Assembly (NCBI RefSeq): GCF_030272615.1
Contig: NW_026729165.1
Span: 115,001-163,016 of the forward strand
Source of the DNA: Cryptomeria japonica
Lineage: Eukaryota; Streptophyta; Pinopsida; Cupressales; Cupressaceae
Direction: 5' to 3'
DNA length: 48,016 nucleotides
A program made the translations under genes and the position numbers. Shown here one piece after another: positions 7,924 to 19,956 of the stretch (positions are counted from its first letter, which is position 1; every line of letters begins with the position of its first letter). The notes under the pieces were generated by a model. That model searched no databases. It was not told the origin of the DNA and was given only the letters and a program-made list of their open reading frames with translations.

Positions 7924-8731
7924 CCTTTTCTGGAAATTAGTGAAGGCAGCGCATCAAAGGTGCGCACCTCGCTGCCCACCTTGGTGTGCTCTGAGGTGCG
8001 CACCCGGGAGCGCTACGAAGTGTGCTCCAAGGTGCGGCGTGCACGTTGTCGGAGCCCGGTTTGCCCCGGGTGCGCACCTCGCCTGCACCTTGGCCGGGGT
8101 GGGCACCTTGGCTGGGTTTGCCCAGGGTGCGCTCCGAAGCGGGGTTACTGGAGCGCCCCCTCTTTTTTTGTCAGAGCGTTTGGTGGGGTTTCTCGCATTG
8201 GCTCTTCCCAGGCCCGGTTGTTGGGTGCGCTCCCACCCTGGCGCGCGCGAAGTTGGAAGTTGGGTTAATTGCCCGGGCGCGCACCTTCGCCAGGGTGGGC
8301 ACCTTGGTGCGCACACCTTGGCTGGGCTGCGCACCAGGGCGGGCTCAAGATGGCACCAGCATTCCCTTTTTCTCACTATCTTTCAAAACGGAAATTTTAA
8401 AATCTCGTTTTTTTTTTGCCTTTTATGGAAATTAGTGAAGGCATCGCATCAAAGGTGCGCACCTCGCTGCCCACCTTGGTGTGCTCCGAGGTGCCCACCA
8501 CGGTGCGCAACGCCGGTGCGAACCCGGGAGCGCCCCGATGTGTGCTCCAAGGTGCGGCGTGCACGAAGTCGGACCCCGGTTTGCCCCGGGTGCGCACCTC
8601 GCGTGCACCTTGGTGCGCACACCTTGGCTGGGTTGCGCGGCCTGGTGGGCACCATGGTGCGCACCAAGGAGCGCTCCGAAGTGTGCTCCAAGGTGCGGCG
8701 TGCACGAAGTCGGAGCCCGGTTTGCCCCGGG
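7396..8731. repeat. Internal duplication, second arm (spans unit boundary)
   Basis: Partner of 5046-6379. It crosses from copy 1 into copy 2 and so covers the unit start, which shows that the window-defined phase is arbitrary. The same pair recurs in every unit. The close match between arms within a unit implies a recent duplication or continuing conversion between arms. Confidence 0.85.
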
Positions 8732-10647
8732 TACGCACCTCGCGTGCACCTTCGCCGGGGTGGGCACCTCGGCTGGGTTGCGCGCCCTGGTGCGCACCAA
8801 GGAGCGCTCCGAAGTGTGCTCCAAGGTGCGGCGTGCACGAAGTCGGAGCCCGGTTTGCCCCGGGTGCGCACCTTCGCCGCGGTGCGCACCATGGCGTGCA
8901 CGAAGTCGGAGCCCGGTTTGCCCCGGGTGCGCACCTCGCGTGCACCTTCGGCGGGGTTGCGCGCCCTGGTGGGCACCATGGTGCGCACCAAGGAGCGCTC
9001 CGAAGTGTGCTCCAAGGTGCGGCGTGCACGAAGTCGGAGCCCGGTTTGCCCCGGGTGCGCACCTCGCGTGCACCTTCGGCGGGGTTGCGCGCCCTGGTGG
9101 GCACCATGGTGCGCACCAAGGAGCGCTCCGAAGTGTGCTCCAAGGTGCGGCGTGCACGAAGTCGGAGCCCGGTTTGCCCCGGGTGCGCACCTCGCGTGCA
9201 CCTTCGCCGCGGTGGGCACCATGGCGTGCACGAAGTCGGAGCCCGGTTTGCCCCGGGTGCGCACCTCGCGTGCACCTTCGCCGGGGTGGGCACCTCGGCT
9301 GGGTTGCGCGCCCTGGTGCGCACCAAGGAGCGCTCCGAAGTGTGCTCCAAGGTGCGGCGTGCACGAAGTCGGAGCCCGGTTTGCCCCGGGTGCGCACCTC
9401 GCGTGCACCTTCGCCAGGGTGGGCACCTCGGTGCGCACACCTTCTCAATGTTTTCTTGCCTTTTCTGGAAATTGGTGAAGGCAGCGCATCAAAGGTGCGC
9501 ACCTCGGTGTGCTCCGAGGTGCGAACCCGAGAGCGCTCCGAGGTGCCCACGAAGTCGAAAGTCGGGTTAATTGCATTGTTTTCCCCGGGTGCGCTCCGAG
9601 GTGCGCAACATCGGCGCGCACCAAGGAGGGCTCCGAAGTGTGCTCCAAGGTGCGCACGATGGCGTGCACCTCTGGTGCGCACGATTCGGAGCTCGGTTTG
9701 ACCGGGGTGCGCACACCTTGGCTGGGTTGCGCACCTTTTGTGCGCTCCAAGGTGCGCACGAAGTCGGAGCTCGGTTTGCCCCGGGTGCGCACCTTCGCCA
9801 GGGTGCGCACCTTGATGCGCACGCCTTGGCTGGGCTGCGCACCTTGGTGGGCGCCATGGTGCGCACCTTTCGTGCGCTCCAAGGTGCGCACGAAGTCGGA
9901 GCTCGGTTTGCCCCGGGTGCGCACCTTGGTGGGCGCCATGGTGCACTCCGAGGTGCCCAAGATTGGTGCGCACCAAGGAGCGCTCCGAAGTGCGCTCCAA
10001 GGTGCGCGCGAAGTCGAAAGTTGGGTTAATTGTCCGGTTTGCCTCGGGTGCGCACCTTGCGTGCACCTTCGCCAGGGTGGGCGCCTTGGTGCGCACACCT
10101 TGGCTGGGCTGCGCACACCTTGGCACCCGCGTTTCCTTCATTTTAAATTTTTTTTTTTTACAATCTCTCAAGTGGGAAATTCTATAATCTCAACTTTTTT
10201 TGCCTTTTCAGGAAACTTTTGAATGGAGCGCATCATTGGTGCGCTCCGAAGTGTGCTCCAAAGCTCTCTCCAGCTGCGTGCACCTGCCCCGGCCGCGCAC
10301 CCGGCCCCGCCCAGCTTCGCTCACCTGTCCCGGGCGTCTGGTGCGGAACCTTAGAGTAAGAAACATCACCGTGCACCTTGGCCAACGTGCGCGACTCGAC
10401 CGAGCGCGCACTGGCCGAGGTGCACACCGATTTCACCTGGGTGCGCGCGCAGCACCTCGGGCGCACCGGGGTGCGCGCACAACGCCCGGGTTGCACCGTG
10501 GCCTGTGTGCTCGGGGCGCCTCGGGTGCGCGCTCGGTGTCGCCCCCGCGCGCGCGGTAGTGCGGGCAGCGCACCCCGGCCCGGCCCGGCCCCGACGAGAA
10601 CGCAAACGGGCAAAAGGTTTATTCAAATAGCATTGCGACGCCCGGCG
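7924..10647. repeat. Left-hand array and 5S 3' flank, copy 2
   Basis: AT boxes at about 8364, 9442 (truncated) and 10133 (divergent), the ~130-bp array at about 8533-9423, the GAGCTCGG block at 9504-10132, and the 5S downstream flank from 10238. The G-quadruplex motif is at 10573-10592. No gene is seen. Confidence 0.88.
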
Positions 10648-10660
10648 AAAAACTAAAAAA
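10648..10660 (-). terminator. Pol III terminator of 5S copy 2
   Basis: T6 directly at the 3' end of the gene plus a T5 run, identical to copy 1. Confidence 0.92.
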
Positions 10661-10778
10661 GGGTGCAACACCGGGACTTCCCGGGAGGTCACCCATCCCA
10701 GTACTACTCCGGCCCAAGCGCGCTTAACTGCGGAGTTCTGATGGGATCCGGTGCACTAACGCTGGTATGATCGCACCC
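10661..10778 (-). rRNA. 5S rRNA: 5S ribosomal RNA, copy 2
   Basis: A 118-nt 5S gene with no difference seen from copy 1. A box 10715-10729, C box 10682-10699. The start follows C at -1 (10779). Confidence 0.98.
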
Positions 10779-11510
10779 GTTATGAGCTTGTCGCAGTGTG
10801 TACTTAGCAAACCGCGACCCACGTGCGAATCCACCCCGGCCACCCACCCCCGTCGAGGTGCACACCCTCCCTCGCGAAGTGCGCCCCGTTCGCCAAGTGT
10901 GAGCCCTGCCCGGGTGCGCGCACCTTGCTAGGGCGTCGGGTGTGCACCCGGCCCGGCCTACGTGCGTGCACCTGGAGGGGGCGTCGTGTGCGTGCAGTGT
11001 CCCGTCTGCAACGCGGTGCCCACACACCACCTCGGGCGCAACGACCTGCGCTCACATGTGGGCCGAGTGCACCTTGGTGCATGTTCGGGGCGCCTCGGGT
11101 GCACGCTCGATCTTGCCCCGGTGCACCAAGGCGCTCGGTTTGCCCCGGGTGCGCACTTGGTGCAAGGTGGGCACCCAAAATAGGGATCAAGCACCAAAAC
11201 ACAAGTTTCGGGATGCAAAATGGGACCCAAGGACCACAAATGCGTTCCAAGACCCATGATGGGTCCACGAGAACAAAAATGTGTTCCGAGACTTAATAAA
11301 CAAATATTGGGTTTTAGGAGAAGAAACATGCTCTGATGCCCAAAACGAGAATCGACCCCGAAAAGGCCACAGGCCAAAAGTGGGATGCGAGACAAAAAAA
11401 AATGGGACCCGAGGACCAAAATTGGGTTCCCAGGTCGAAGACAGGGCAACCGGACAAGAAACGACCTCTAAGGCTCGAAATGAGTCCCGACGACTAAAAC
11501 TTGACAAGAA
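10779..11510. other. 5S upstream spacer with 39-bp degenerate repeats, copy 2
   Basis: TATA-like and G+C-rich 5' flank (10779-11182), then the A-rich 39-40-bp repeat block (11183-11510). No difference from copy 1 noticed and no gene seen. Confidence 0.78.
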
Positions 11511-12033
11511 GCACCCATCAGGCACCCAACTCGACACCCATGGGATGCCGACCCACCCGGGCTTCCACCTAGCACACCTTGGCACCCACCCACCCTCGCA
11601 CCCAACCTCGCACCCAACTTAGCACCTTTGAACCCACATTGGCACTCACCCTGACCCTGGCACCTTGGAACCCACATTGGCACTCACCTTGACCCTGGCA
11701 CCCACCTTTGCACTCACCTTGGGACCCACCCTGGCTCCCACCTCGGCACCCACCCAGACACCCACCTTGGTTCCTTGGCACCCACCTTGGATCCTTGGCA
11801 CCCACCCCGACACCCACCTTGGCACGCAACTTGGCTACTTGCCACCCACCTTGGCTCCTTGACGCCCACCCCGACAACCACCCCGTGACCTACCCTGGCT
11901 AGGGTTGGTGCACACCCACCCTGGTGCCCACCTTGGCACCCACCCTATGACCCACCTTGGCACGCACCTTAGTACCCACCCCGTTACCCACCCTAGGACC
12001 CACCCCGTGACCCACCTTGGCCAGGGTGGGTGC
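11511..12033. repeat. CACCC/CCTTGG minisatellite, copy 2
   Basis: The same short-period C-rich block. The multi-tract G-quadruplex motif on minus is at 11975-12013 and the terminal near-palindrome at 12010-12031. Confidence 0.88.
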
Positions 12034-15000
12034 CTTGGTGCGCACAACTTGCCTGGGCTGCACACCAGGGCGGGCTCAAGATGGCACCCGCGTTCCGTTT
12101 TTTTCACTATCTTTCAAAACGGAAATTTTAAAATCTCATTTTTTTCTTTTTTTTGCCTTTTCTGGAAATTAGTGAAGGCAGCGCATCAAAGGTGCGCAAT
12201 GCTGGTGCGAACCCGGGAGCGCTCCGATGTGTGCTCCAAGGTGCGGCGTGCACGAAGTCCGAGCCCGGTTTGCCCCGGGTGCGCACCTCGCGTGCACCTT
12301 CGCCGGGGTGAGCACCTTGGCTGGGTTGCGCGCCCTGGTGCGTACCAAGGAGCGCTCTGAAGTGTGCTCCAAGGTGCGGCGTGCACGAAGTCGGAGCCCG
12401 GTTTGCCCCGGGTGTGCACCTCGGGTGCGCACCTCGCGTGCACCTTCGCTGCGGTGGGCACCTTGGCTGGGTTGCGCGCCTTGGTGGGCACCATGCAGTG
12501 CACGAAGTCGGAGCCCGGTTTGCCCCGGGCGCGCACCTCCGCCAGGGTGGGCACCTTGGTGCGCACAACTTGCCTGGGCTGCGCATCAGGAAGGGCTCAA
12601 GATGGCACCCGCGTTCCGTTTTTTTCACTATCTTTCAGAACGGAAATTTTAAAATATCGTTTTTTTTTGCCTTTTCTGGAAATTAGTGAAGGCAGCGCAT
12701 CAAAGGTGCGCAACGCTGGTGCGAACCTGGGAGCGCTCCGATGTGTGCTCCAAGGTGCGGCGTGCACGAAGTCGGAGCCCGGTTTGCCTCGGGTGCGCCC
12801 TGGTGGGCACCATGGTGCGCACCAAGGAGCGCTCCGAAGTGTGCTCCAAGGTGCGGCCTGCACGAAGTCGGAGCCCGGTTTGCCCCGGGTGTGCACCTCG
12901 GGTGGGCACCTTGGTGCGCATGCCTTGCCTGGGCTGCGCACCAGGGCGGGCTCAAGATGGCACCCGCGTTCCTTTTTTTTCACTATCTTTCAAAACGGAA
13001 ATTTTAAAATCTCATTTTTTTTTGCCTTTTTCTGGAAATTAGTGAAGGCAGCGCATCAAAGGTGCGCACCTCGCTGCCCACCACGGTGCGCAACGCCGGT
13101 GGGCACCCGGGAGTGCTTCGAAGTGTGCTCCAAGGTGCTGCGTGCACGTTGTCGGAGCCCGGTTTGCCCCGGGTGCGCACCTCGCGTGCACCTTCGTCGA
13201 GGTGGGCACCTTGGCTTGGTTTGCCCCGGCTGCGCTCCGAAGCGGGGTTATTGGAGCGCCGCCTCTTTTTTTGTCGGAGCGTTTGGTGGGGTTTCTCGCA
13301 TTGGCTCTTCCGAGGCCCGGTTGCCACCCTGGCGCGCACGAAGTCGGAAGTAGGGTTAATTGCCCGGGTGCGCACCTTTGCCAGGGTGGCACCTTACCTG
13401 GGCTGCGCACCAGGGCGGGCTCAAGATGGCACGCGCGTTCCGTTTTTTTCACTATCTTTCAAAACGGAAATTTTAAAATCTCCTTTTTTTTTTGCCTTTT
13501 CTGGAAATTAGTGAAGGCAGCGCATCAAAGGTGCGCACCTCGCTGCCCACCTTGGTGTGCTCTGAGGTGCGCACCCGGGAGCGCTACGAAGTGTGCTCCA
13601 AGGTGCGGCGTGCACGTTGTCGGAGCCCGGTTTGCCCCGGGTGCGCACCTCGCCTGCACCTTGGCCGGGGTGGGCACCTTGGCTGGGTTTGCCCAGGGTG
13701 CGCTCCGAAGCGGGGTTACTGGAGCGCCCCCTCTTTTTTTGTCAGAGAGTTTGGTGGGGTTTCTCGCATTGGCTCTTCCCAGGCCCGGTTGTTGGGTGCG
13801 CTCCCACCCTGGCGCGCGCGAAGTTGGAAGTTGGGTTAATTGCCCGGGCGCGCACCTTCGCCAGGGTGGGCACCTTGGTGCGCAAACCTTGGCTGGGCTG
13901 CGCACCAGGGCGGGCTCAAGATGGCACCAGCATTCCCTTTTTCTCACTATCTTTCAAAACGGAAATTTTAAAATCTCGTTTTTTTTTTGCCTTTTATGGA
14001 AATTAGTGAAGGCATCGCATCAAAGGTGCGCACCTCGCTGCCCACCTTGGTGTGCTCCGAGGTGCCCACCACGGTGCGCAACGCCGGTGCGAACCCGGGA
14101 GCGCCCCGATGTGTGCTCCAAGGTGCGGCGTGCACGAAGTCGGACCCCGGTTTGCCCCGGGTGCGCACCTCGCGTGCACCTTGGTGCGCACACCTTGGCT
14201 GGGTTGCGCGGCCTGGTGGGCACCATGGTGCGCACCAAGGAGCGCTCCGAAGTGTGCTCCAAGGTGCGGCGTGCACGAAGTCGGAGCCCGGTTTGCCCCG
14301 GGTGCGCACCTTCGCCGCGGTGGGCACCATGGCGTGCACGAAGTCGGAGCCCGGTTTGCCCCGGGTGCGCACCTCGCGTGCACCTTCGCCGGGGTGGGCA
14401 CCTCGGCTGGGTTGCGCGCCCTGGTGCGCACCAAGGAGCGCTCTGAAGTGTGCTCCAAGGTGCGGCGTGCACGAAGTCGGAGCCCGGTTTGCCCCGGGTG
14501 TGCACCTCGCGTGCACCTTCGCTGCGGTGGGCACCTTGGCTGGGTTGCGCGCCTTGGTGGGCACCATGCAGTGCACGAAGTCGGAGCCCGGTTTGCCCCG
14601 GGCGCGCACCTCCGCCAGGGTGGGCACCTTGGTGCGCACAACTTGCCTGGGCTGCGCACCAGGAAGGGCTCAAGATGGCACCCGCGTTCCGTTTTTTTCA
14701 CTATCTTTCAGAACGGAAATTTTAAAATATCGTTTTTTTTTGCCTTTTCTGGAAATTAGTGAAGGCAGCGCATCAAAGGTGCGCAACGCTGGTGCGAACC
14801 TGGGAGCGCTCCGATGTGTGCTCCAAGGTGCGGCGTGCACGAAGTCGGACCCCGGTTTGCCCCGGGTGCGCACCTCGCGTGCACCTTGGTGCGCACACCT
14901 TGGCTGGGTTGCGCGCCCTGGTGGGCACCATGGTGCGCACCAAGGAGCGCTCCGAAGTGTGCTCCAAGGTGCGGCGTGCACGAAGTCGGAGCCCGGTTTG

Positions 15001-15846
15001 CCCCGGGTGCGCACCTCGCGTGCACCTTCGCCGCGGTGGGCACCATGGCGTGCACGAAGTCGGAGCCCGGTTTGCCCCGGGTGCGCACCTCGCGTGCACC
15101 TTCGCCGGGGTGGGCACCTTAGTGTGCAGACCTTGGCTGGGTTGCGCGCCCTGGTGGGCACCATGGTGCGCACCAAGGAGCGCTCCGAAGTGTGCTCCAA
15201 GGTGCGGCCTGCACGAAGTCGGAGCCCGGTTTGCCCCGGGTGTGCACCTCGGGTGGGCACCTTGGTGCGCATGCCTTGCCTGGGCTGCGCACCAGGGCGG
15301 GCTCAAGATGGCACCCGCGTTCCTTTTTTTTCACTATCTTTCAAAACGGAAATTTTAAAATCTCATTTTTTTTTGCCTTTTTCTGGAAATTAGTGAAGGC
15401 AGCGCATCAAAGGTGCGCACCTCGCTGCCCACCACGGTGCGCAACGCCGGTGGGCACCCGGGAGTGCTTCGAAGTGTGCTCCAAGGTGCTGCGTGCACGT
15501 TGTCGGAGCCCGGTTTGCCCCGGGTGCGCACCTCGCGTGCACCTTCGTCGGGGTGGGCACCTTGGCTGGGTTTGCCCCGGCTGCGCTCCGAAGCGGGGTT
15601 ATTGGAGCGCCGCCTCTTTTTTTGTCGGAGCGTTTGGTGGGGTTTCTCGCATTGGCTCTTCCGAGGCCCGGTTGCCACCCTGGCGCGCACGAAGTCGGAA
15701 GTAGGGTTAATTGCCCGGGTGCGCACCTTTGCCAGGGTGGGCACCTTACCTGGGCTGCGCACCAGGGCGGGCTCAAGATGGCACGCGCGTTCCGTTTTTT
15801 TCACTATCTTTCAAAACGGAAATTTTAAAATCTCCTTTTTTTTTTG
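12034..15846. repeat. Right-hand G+C-rich array, copy 2
   Basis: Eight AT boxes as in copy 1, at about 12094, 12614, 12969, 13438, 13934, 14686, 15319 and 15789. Carries the private A at 13200 in GTCGAGG (others GTCGGGG) and A at 15121. No gene is seen. Confidence 0.9.
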
Positions 15847-18570
15847 CCTTTTCTGGAAATTAGTGAAGGCAGCGCATCAAAGGTGCGCACCTCGCTGCCC
15901 ACCTTGGTGTGCTCTGAGGTGCGCACCCGGGAGCGCTACGAAGTGTGCTCCAAGGTGCGGCGTGCACGTTGTCGGAGCCCGGTTTGCCCCGGGTGCGCAC
16001 CTCGCCTGCACCTTGGCCGGGGTGGGCACCTTGGCTGGGTTTGCCCAGGGTGCGCTCCGAAGCGGGGTTACTGGAGCGCCCCCTCTTTTTTTGTCAGAGC
16101 GTTTGGTGGGGTTTCTCGCATTGGCTCTTCCCAGGCCCGGTTGTTGGGTGCGCTCCCACCCTGGCGCGCGCGAAGTTGGAAGTTGGGTTAATTGCCCGGG
16201 CGCGCACCTTCGCCAGGGTGGGCACCTTGGTGCGCACACCTTGGCTGGGCTGCGCACCAGGGCGGGCTCAAGATGGCACCAGCATTCCCTTTTTCTCACT
16301 ATCTTTCAAAACGGAAATTTTAAAATCTCGTTTTTTTTTTGCCTTTTATGGAAATTAGTGAAGGCATCGCATCAAAGGTGCGCACCTCGCTGCCCACCTT
16401 GGTGTGCTCCGAGGTGCCCACCACGGTGCGCAACGCCGGTGCGAACCCGGGAGCGCCCCGATGTGTGCTCCAAGGTGCGGCGTGCACGAAGTCGGACCCC
16501 GGTTTGCCCCGGGTGCGCACCTCGCGTGCACCTTGGTGCGCACACCTTGGCTGGGTTGCGCGGCCTGGTGGGCACCATGGTGCGCACCAAGGAGCGCTCC
16601 GAAGTGTGCTCCAAGGTGCGGCGTGCACGAAGTCGGAGCCCGGTTTGCCCCGGGTACGCACCTCGCGTGCACCTTCGCCGGGGTGGGCACCTCGGCTGGG
16701 TTGCGCGCCCTGGTGCGCACCAAGGAGCGCTCCGAAGTGTGCTCCAAGGTGCGGCGTGCACGAAGTCGGAGCCCGGTTTGCCCCGGGTGCGCACCTTCGC
16801 CGCGGTGCGCACCATGGCGTGCACGAAGTCGGAGCCCGGTTTGCCCCGGGTGCGCACCTCGCGTGCACCTTCGGCGGGGTTGCGCGCCCTGGTGGGCACC
16901 ATGGTGCGCACCAAGGAGCGCTCCGAAGTGTGCTCCAAGGTGCGGCGTGCACGAAGTCGGAGCCCGGTTTGCCCCGGGTGCGCACCTCGCGTGCACCTTC
17001 GGCGGGGTTGCGCGCCCTGGTGGGCACCATGGTGCGCACCAAGGAGCGCTCCGAAGTGTGCTCCAAGGTGCGGCGTGCACGAAGTCGGAGCCCGGTTTGC
17101 CCCGGGTGCGCACCTCGCGTGCACCTTCGCCGCGGTGGGCACCATGGCGTGCACGAAGTCGGAGCCCGGTTTGCCCCGGGTGCGCACCTCGCGTGCACCT
17201 TCGCCGGGGTGGGCACCTCGGCTGGGTTGCGCGCCCTGGTGCGCACCAAGGAGCGCTCCGAAGTGTGCTCCAAGGTGCGGCGTGCACGAAGTCGGAGCCC
17301 GGTTTGCCCCGGGTGCGCACCTCGCGTGCACCTTCGCCAGGGTGGGCACCTCGGTGCGCACACCTTCTCAATGTTTTCTTGCCTTTTCTGGAAATTGGTG
17401 AAGGCAGCGCATCAAAGGTGCGCACCTCGGTGTGCTCCGAGGTGCGAACCCGAGAGCGCTCCGAGGTGCCCACGAAGTCGAAAGTCGGGTTAATTGCATT
17501 GTTTTCCCCGGGTGCGCTCCGAGGTGCGCAACATCGGCGCGCACCAAGGAGGGCTCCGAAGTGTGCTCCAAGGTGCGCACGATGGCGTGCACCTCTGGTG
17601 CGCACGATTCGGAGCTCGGTTTGACCGGGGTGCGCACACCTTGGCTGGGTTGCGCACCTTTTGTGCGCTCCAAGGTGCGCACGAAGTCGGAGCTCGGTTT
17701 GCCCCGGGTGCGCACCTTCGCCAGGGTGCGCACCTTGATGCGCACGCCTTGGCTGGGCTGCGCACCTTGGTGGGCGCCATGGTGCGCACCTTTCGTGCGC
17801 TCCAAGGTGCGCACGAAGTCGGAGCTCGGTTTGCCCCGGGTGCGCACCTTGGTGGGCGCCATGGTGCACTCCGAGGTGCCCAAGATTGGTGCGCACCAAG
17901 GAGCGCTCCGAAGTGCGCTCCAAGGTGCGCGCGAAGTCGAAAGTTGGGTTAATTGTCCGGTTTGCCTCGGGTGCGCACCTTGCGTGCACCTTCGCCAGGG
18001 TGGGCGCCTTGGTGCGCACACCTTGGCTGGGCTGCGCACACCTTGGCACCCGCGTTTCCTTCATTTTAAATTTTTTTTTTTTACAATCTCTCAAGTGGGA
18101 AATTCTATAATCTCAACTTTTTTTGCCTTTTCAGGAAACTTTTGAATGGAGCGCATCATTGGTGCGCTCCGAAGTGTGCTCCAAAGCTCTCTCCAGCTGC
18201 GTGCACCTGCCCCGGCCGCGCACCCGGCCCCGCCCAGCTTCGCTCACCTGTCCCGGGCGTCTGGTGCGGAACCTTAGAGTAAGAAACATCACCGTGCACC
18301 TTGGCCAACGTGCGCGACTCGACCGAGCGCGCACTGGCCGAGGTGCACACCGATTTCACCTGGGTGCGCGCGCAGCACCTCGGGCGCACCGGGGTGCGCG
18401 CACAACGCCCGGGTTGCACCGTGGCCTGTGTGCTCGGGGCGCCTCGGGTGCGCGCTCGGTGTCGCCCCCGCGCGCGCGGTAGTGCGGGCAGCGCACCCCG
18501 GCCCGGCCCGGCCCCGACGAGAACGCAAACGGGCAAAAGGTTTATTCAAATAGCATTGCGACGCCCGGCG
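15847..18570. repeat. Left-hand array and 5S 3' flank, copy 3
   Basis: Same order as copy 2: AT boxes at about 16287, 17365 and 18056, GAGCTCGG block 17427-18055, downstream flank from 18161, G-quadruplex motif 18496-18515. No gene is seen. Confidence 0.88.
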
Positions 18571-18583
18571 AAAAACTAAAAAA
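18571..18583 (-). terminator. Pol III terminator of 5S copy 3
   Basis: T6 directly at the 3' end and a second T5 run, as in the other copies. Confidence 0.92.
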
Positions 18584-18701
18584 GGGTGCAACACCGGGAC
18601 TTCCCGGGAGGTCACCCATCCCAGTACTACTCCGGCCCAAGCGCGCTTAACTGCGGAGTTCTGATGGGATCCGGTGCACTAACGCTGGTATGATCGCACC
18701 C
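18584..18701 (-). rRNA. 5S rRNA: 5S ribosomal RNA, copy 3
   Basis: A 118-nt 5S gene identical by eye to the other copies. A box 18638-18652, C box 18605-18622. Confidence 0.98.
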
Positions 18702-19433
18702 GTTATGAGCTTGTCGCAGTGTGTACTTAGCAAACCGCGACCCACGTGCGAATCCACCCCGGCCACCCACCCCCGTCGAGGTGCACACCCTCCCTCGCGA
18801 AGTGCGCCCCGTTCGCCAAGTGTGAGCCCTGCCCGGGTGCGCGCACCTTGCTAGGGCGTCGGGTGTGCACCCGGCCCGGCCTACGTGCGTGCACCTGGAG
18901 GGGGCGTCGTGTGCGTGCAGTGTCCCGTCTGCAACGCGGTGCCCACACACCACCTCGGGCGCAACGACCTGCGCTCACATGTGGGCCGAGTGCACCTTGG
19001 TGCATGTTCGGGGCGCCTCGGGTGCACGCTCGATCTTGCCCCGGTGCACCAAGGCGCTCGGTTTGCCCCGGGTGCGCACTTGGTGCAAGGTGGGCACCCA
19101 AAATAGGGATCAAGCACCAAAACACAAGTTTCGGGATGCAAAATGGGACCCAAGGACCACAAATGCGTTCCAAGACCCATGATGGGTCCACGAGAACAAA
19201 AATGTGTTCCGAGACTTAATAAACAAATATTGGGTTTTAGGAGAAGAAACATGCTCTGATGCCCAAAACGAGAATCGACCCCGAAAAGGCCACAGGCCAA
19301 AAGTGGGATGCGAGACAAAAAAAAATGGGACCCGAGGACCAAAATTGGGTTCCCAGGTCGAAGACAGGGCAACCGGACAAGAAACGACCTCTAAGGCTCG
19401 AAATGAGTCCCGACGACTAAAACTTGACAAGAA
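18702..19433. other. 5S upstream spacer with 39-bp degenerate repeats, copy 3
   Basis: 5' flank (18702-19105) and degenerate 39-40-bp block (19106-19433). No difference from copy 1 noticed and no gene seen. Confidence 0.78.
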
Positions 19434-19956
19434 GCACCCATCAGGCACCCAACTCGACACCCATGGGATGCCGACCCACCCGGGCTTCCACCTAGCACAC
19501 CTTGGCACCCACCCACCCTCGCACCCAACCTCGCACCCAACTTAGCACCTTTGAACCCACATTGGCACTCACCCTGACCCTGGCACCTTGGAACCCACAT
19601 TGGCACTCACCTTGACCCTGGCACCCACCTTTGCACTCACCTTGGGACCCACCCTGGCTCCCACCTCGGCACCCACCCAGACACCCACCTTGGTTCCTTG
19701 GCACCCACCTTGGATCCTTGGCACCCACCCCGACACCCACCTTGGCACGCAACTTGGCTACTTGCCACCCACCTTGGCTCCTTGACGCCCACCCCGACAA
19801 CCACCCCGTGACCTACCCTGGCTAGGGTTGGTGCACACCCACCCTGGTGCCCACCTTGGCACCCACCCTATGACCCACCTTGGCACGCACCTTAGTACCC
19901 ACCCCGTTACCCACCCTAGGACCCACCCCGTGACCCACCTTGGCCAGGGTGGGTGC
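19434..19956. repeat. CACCC/CCTTGG minisatellite, copy 3
   Basis: The C-rich minisatellite. G-quadruplex motif on minus at 19898-19936, near-palindrome 19933-19954. Confidence 0.88.

Larger units (their letters stand above)
7924..15846. repeat. 5S rDNA repeat unit, copy 2
   Basis: 7,923 bp, in register with copy 1 at an offset of 7,923. Differences from copy 1: G at 8096 and 8407 (copy 1 has A), a private A at 13200, and A at 15121 (G in copies 1 and 3). Confidence 0.97.
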
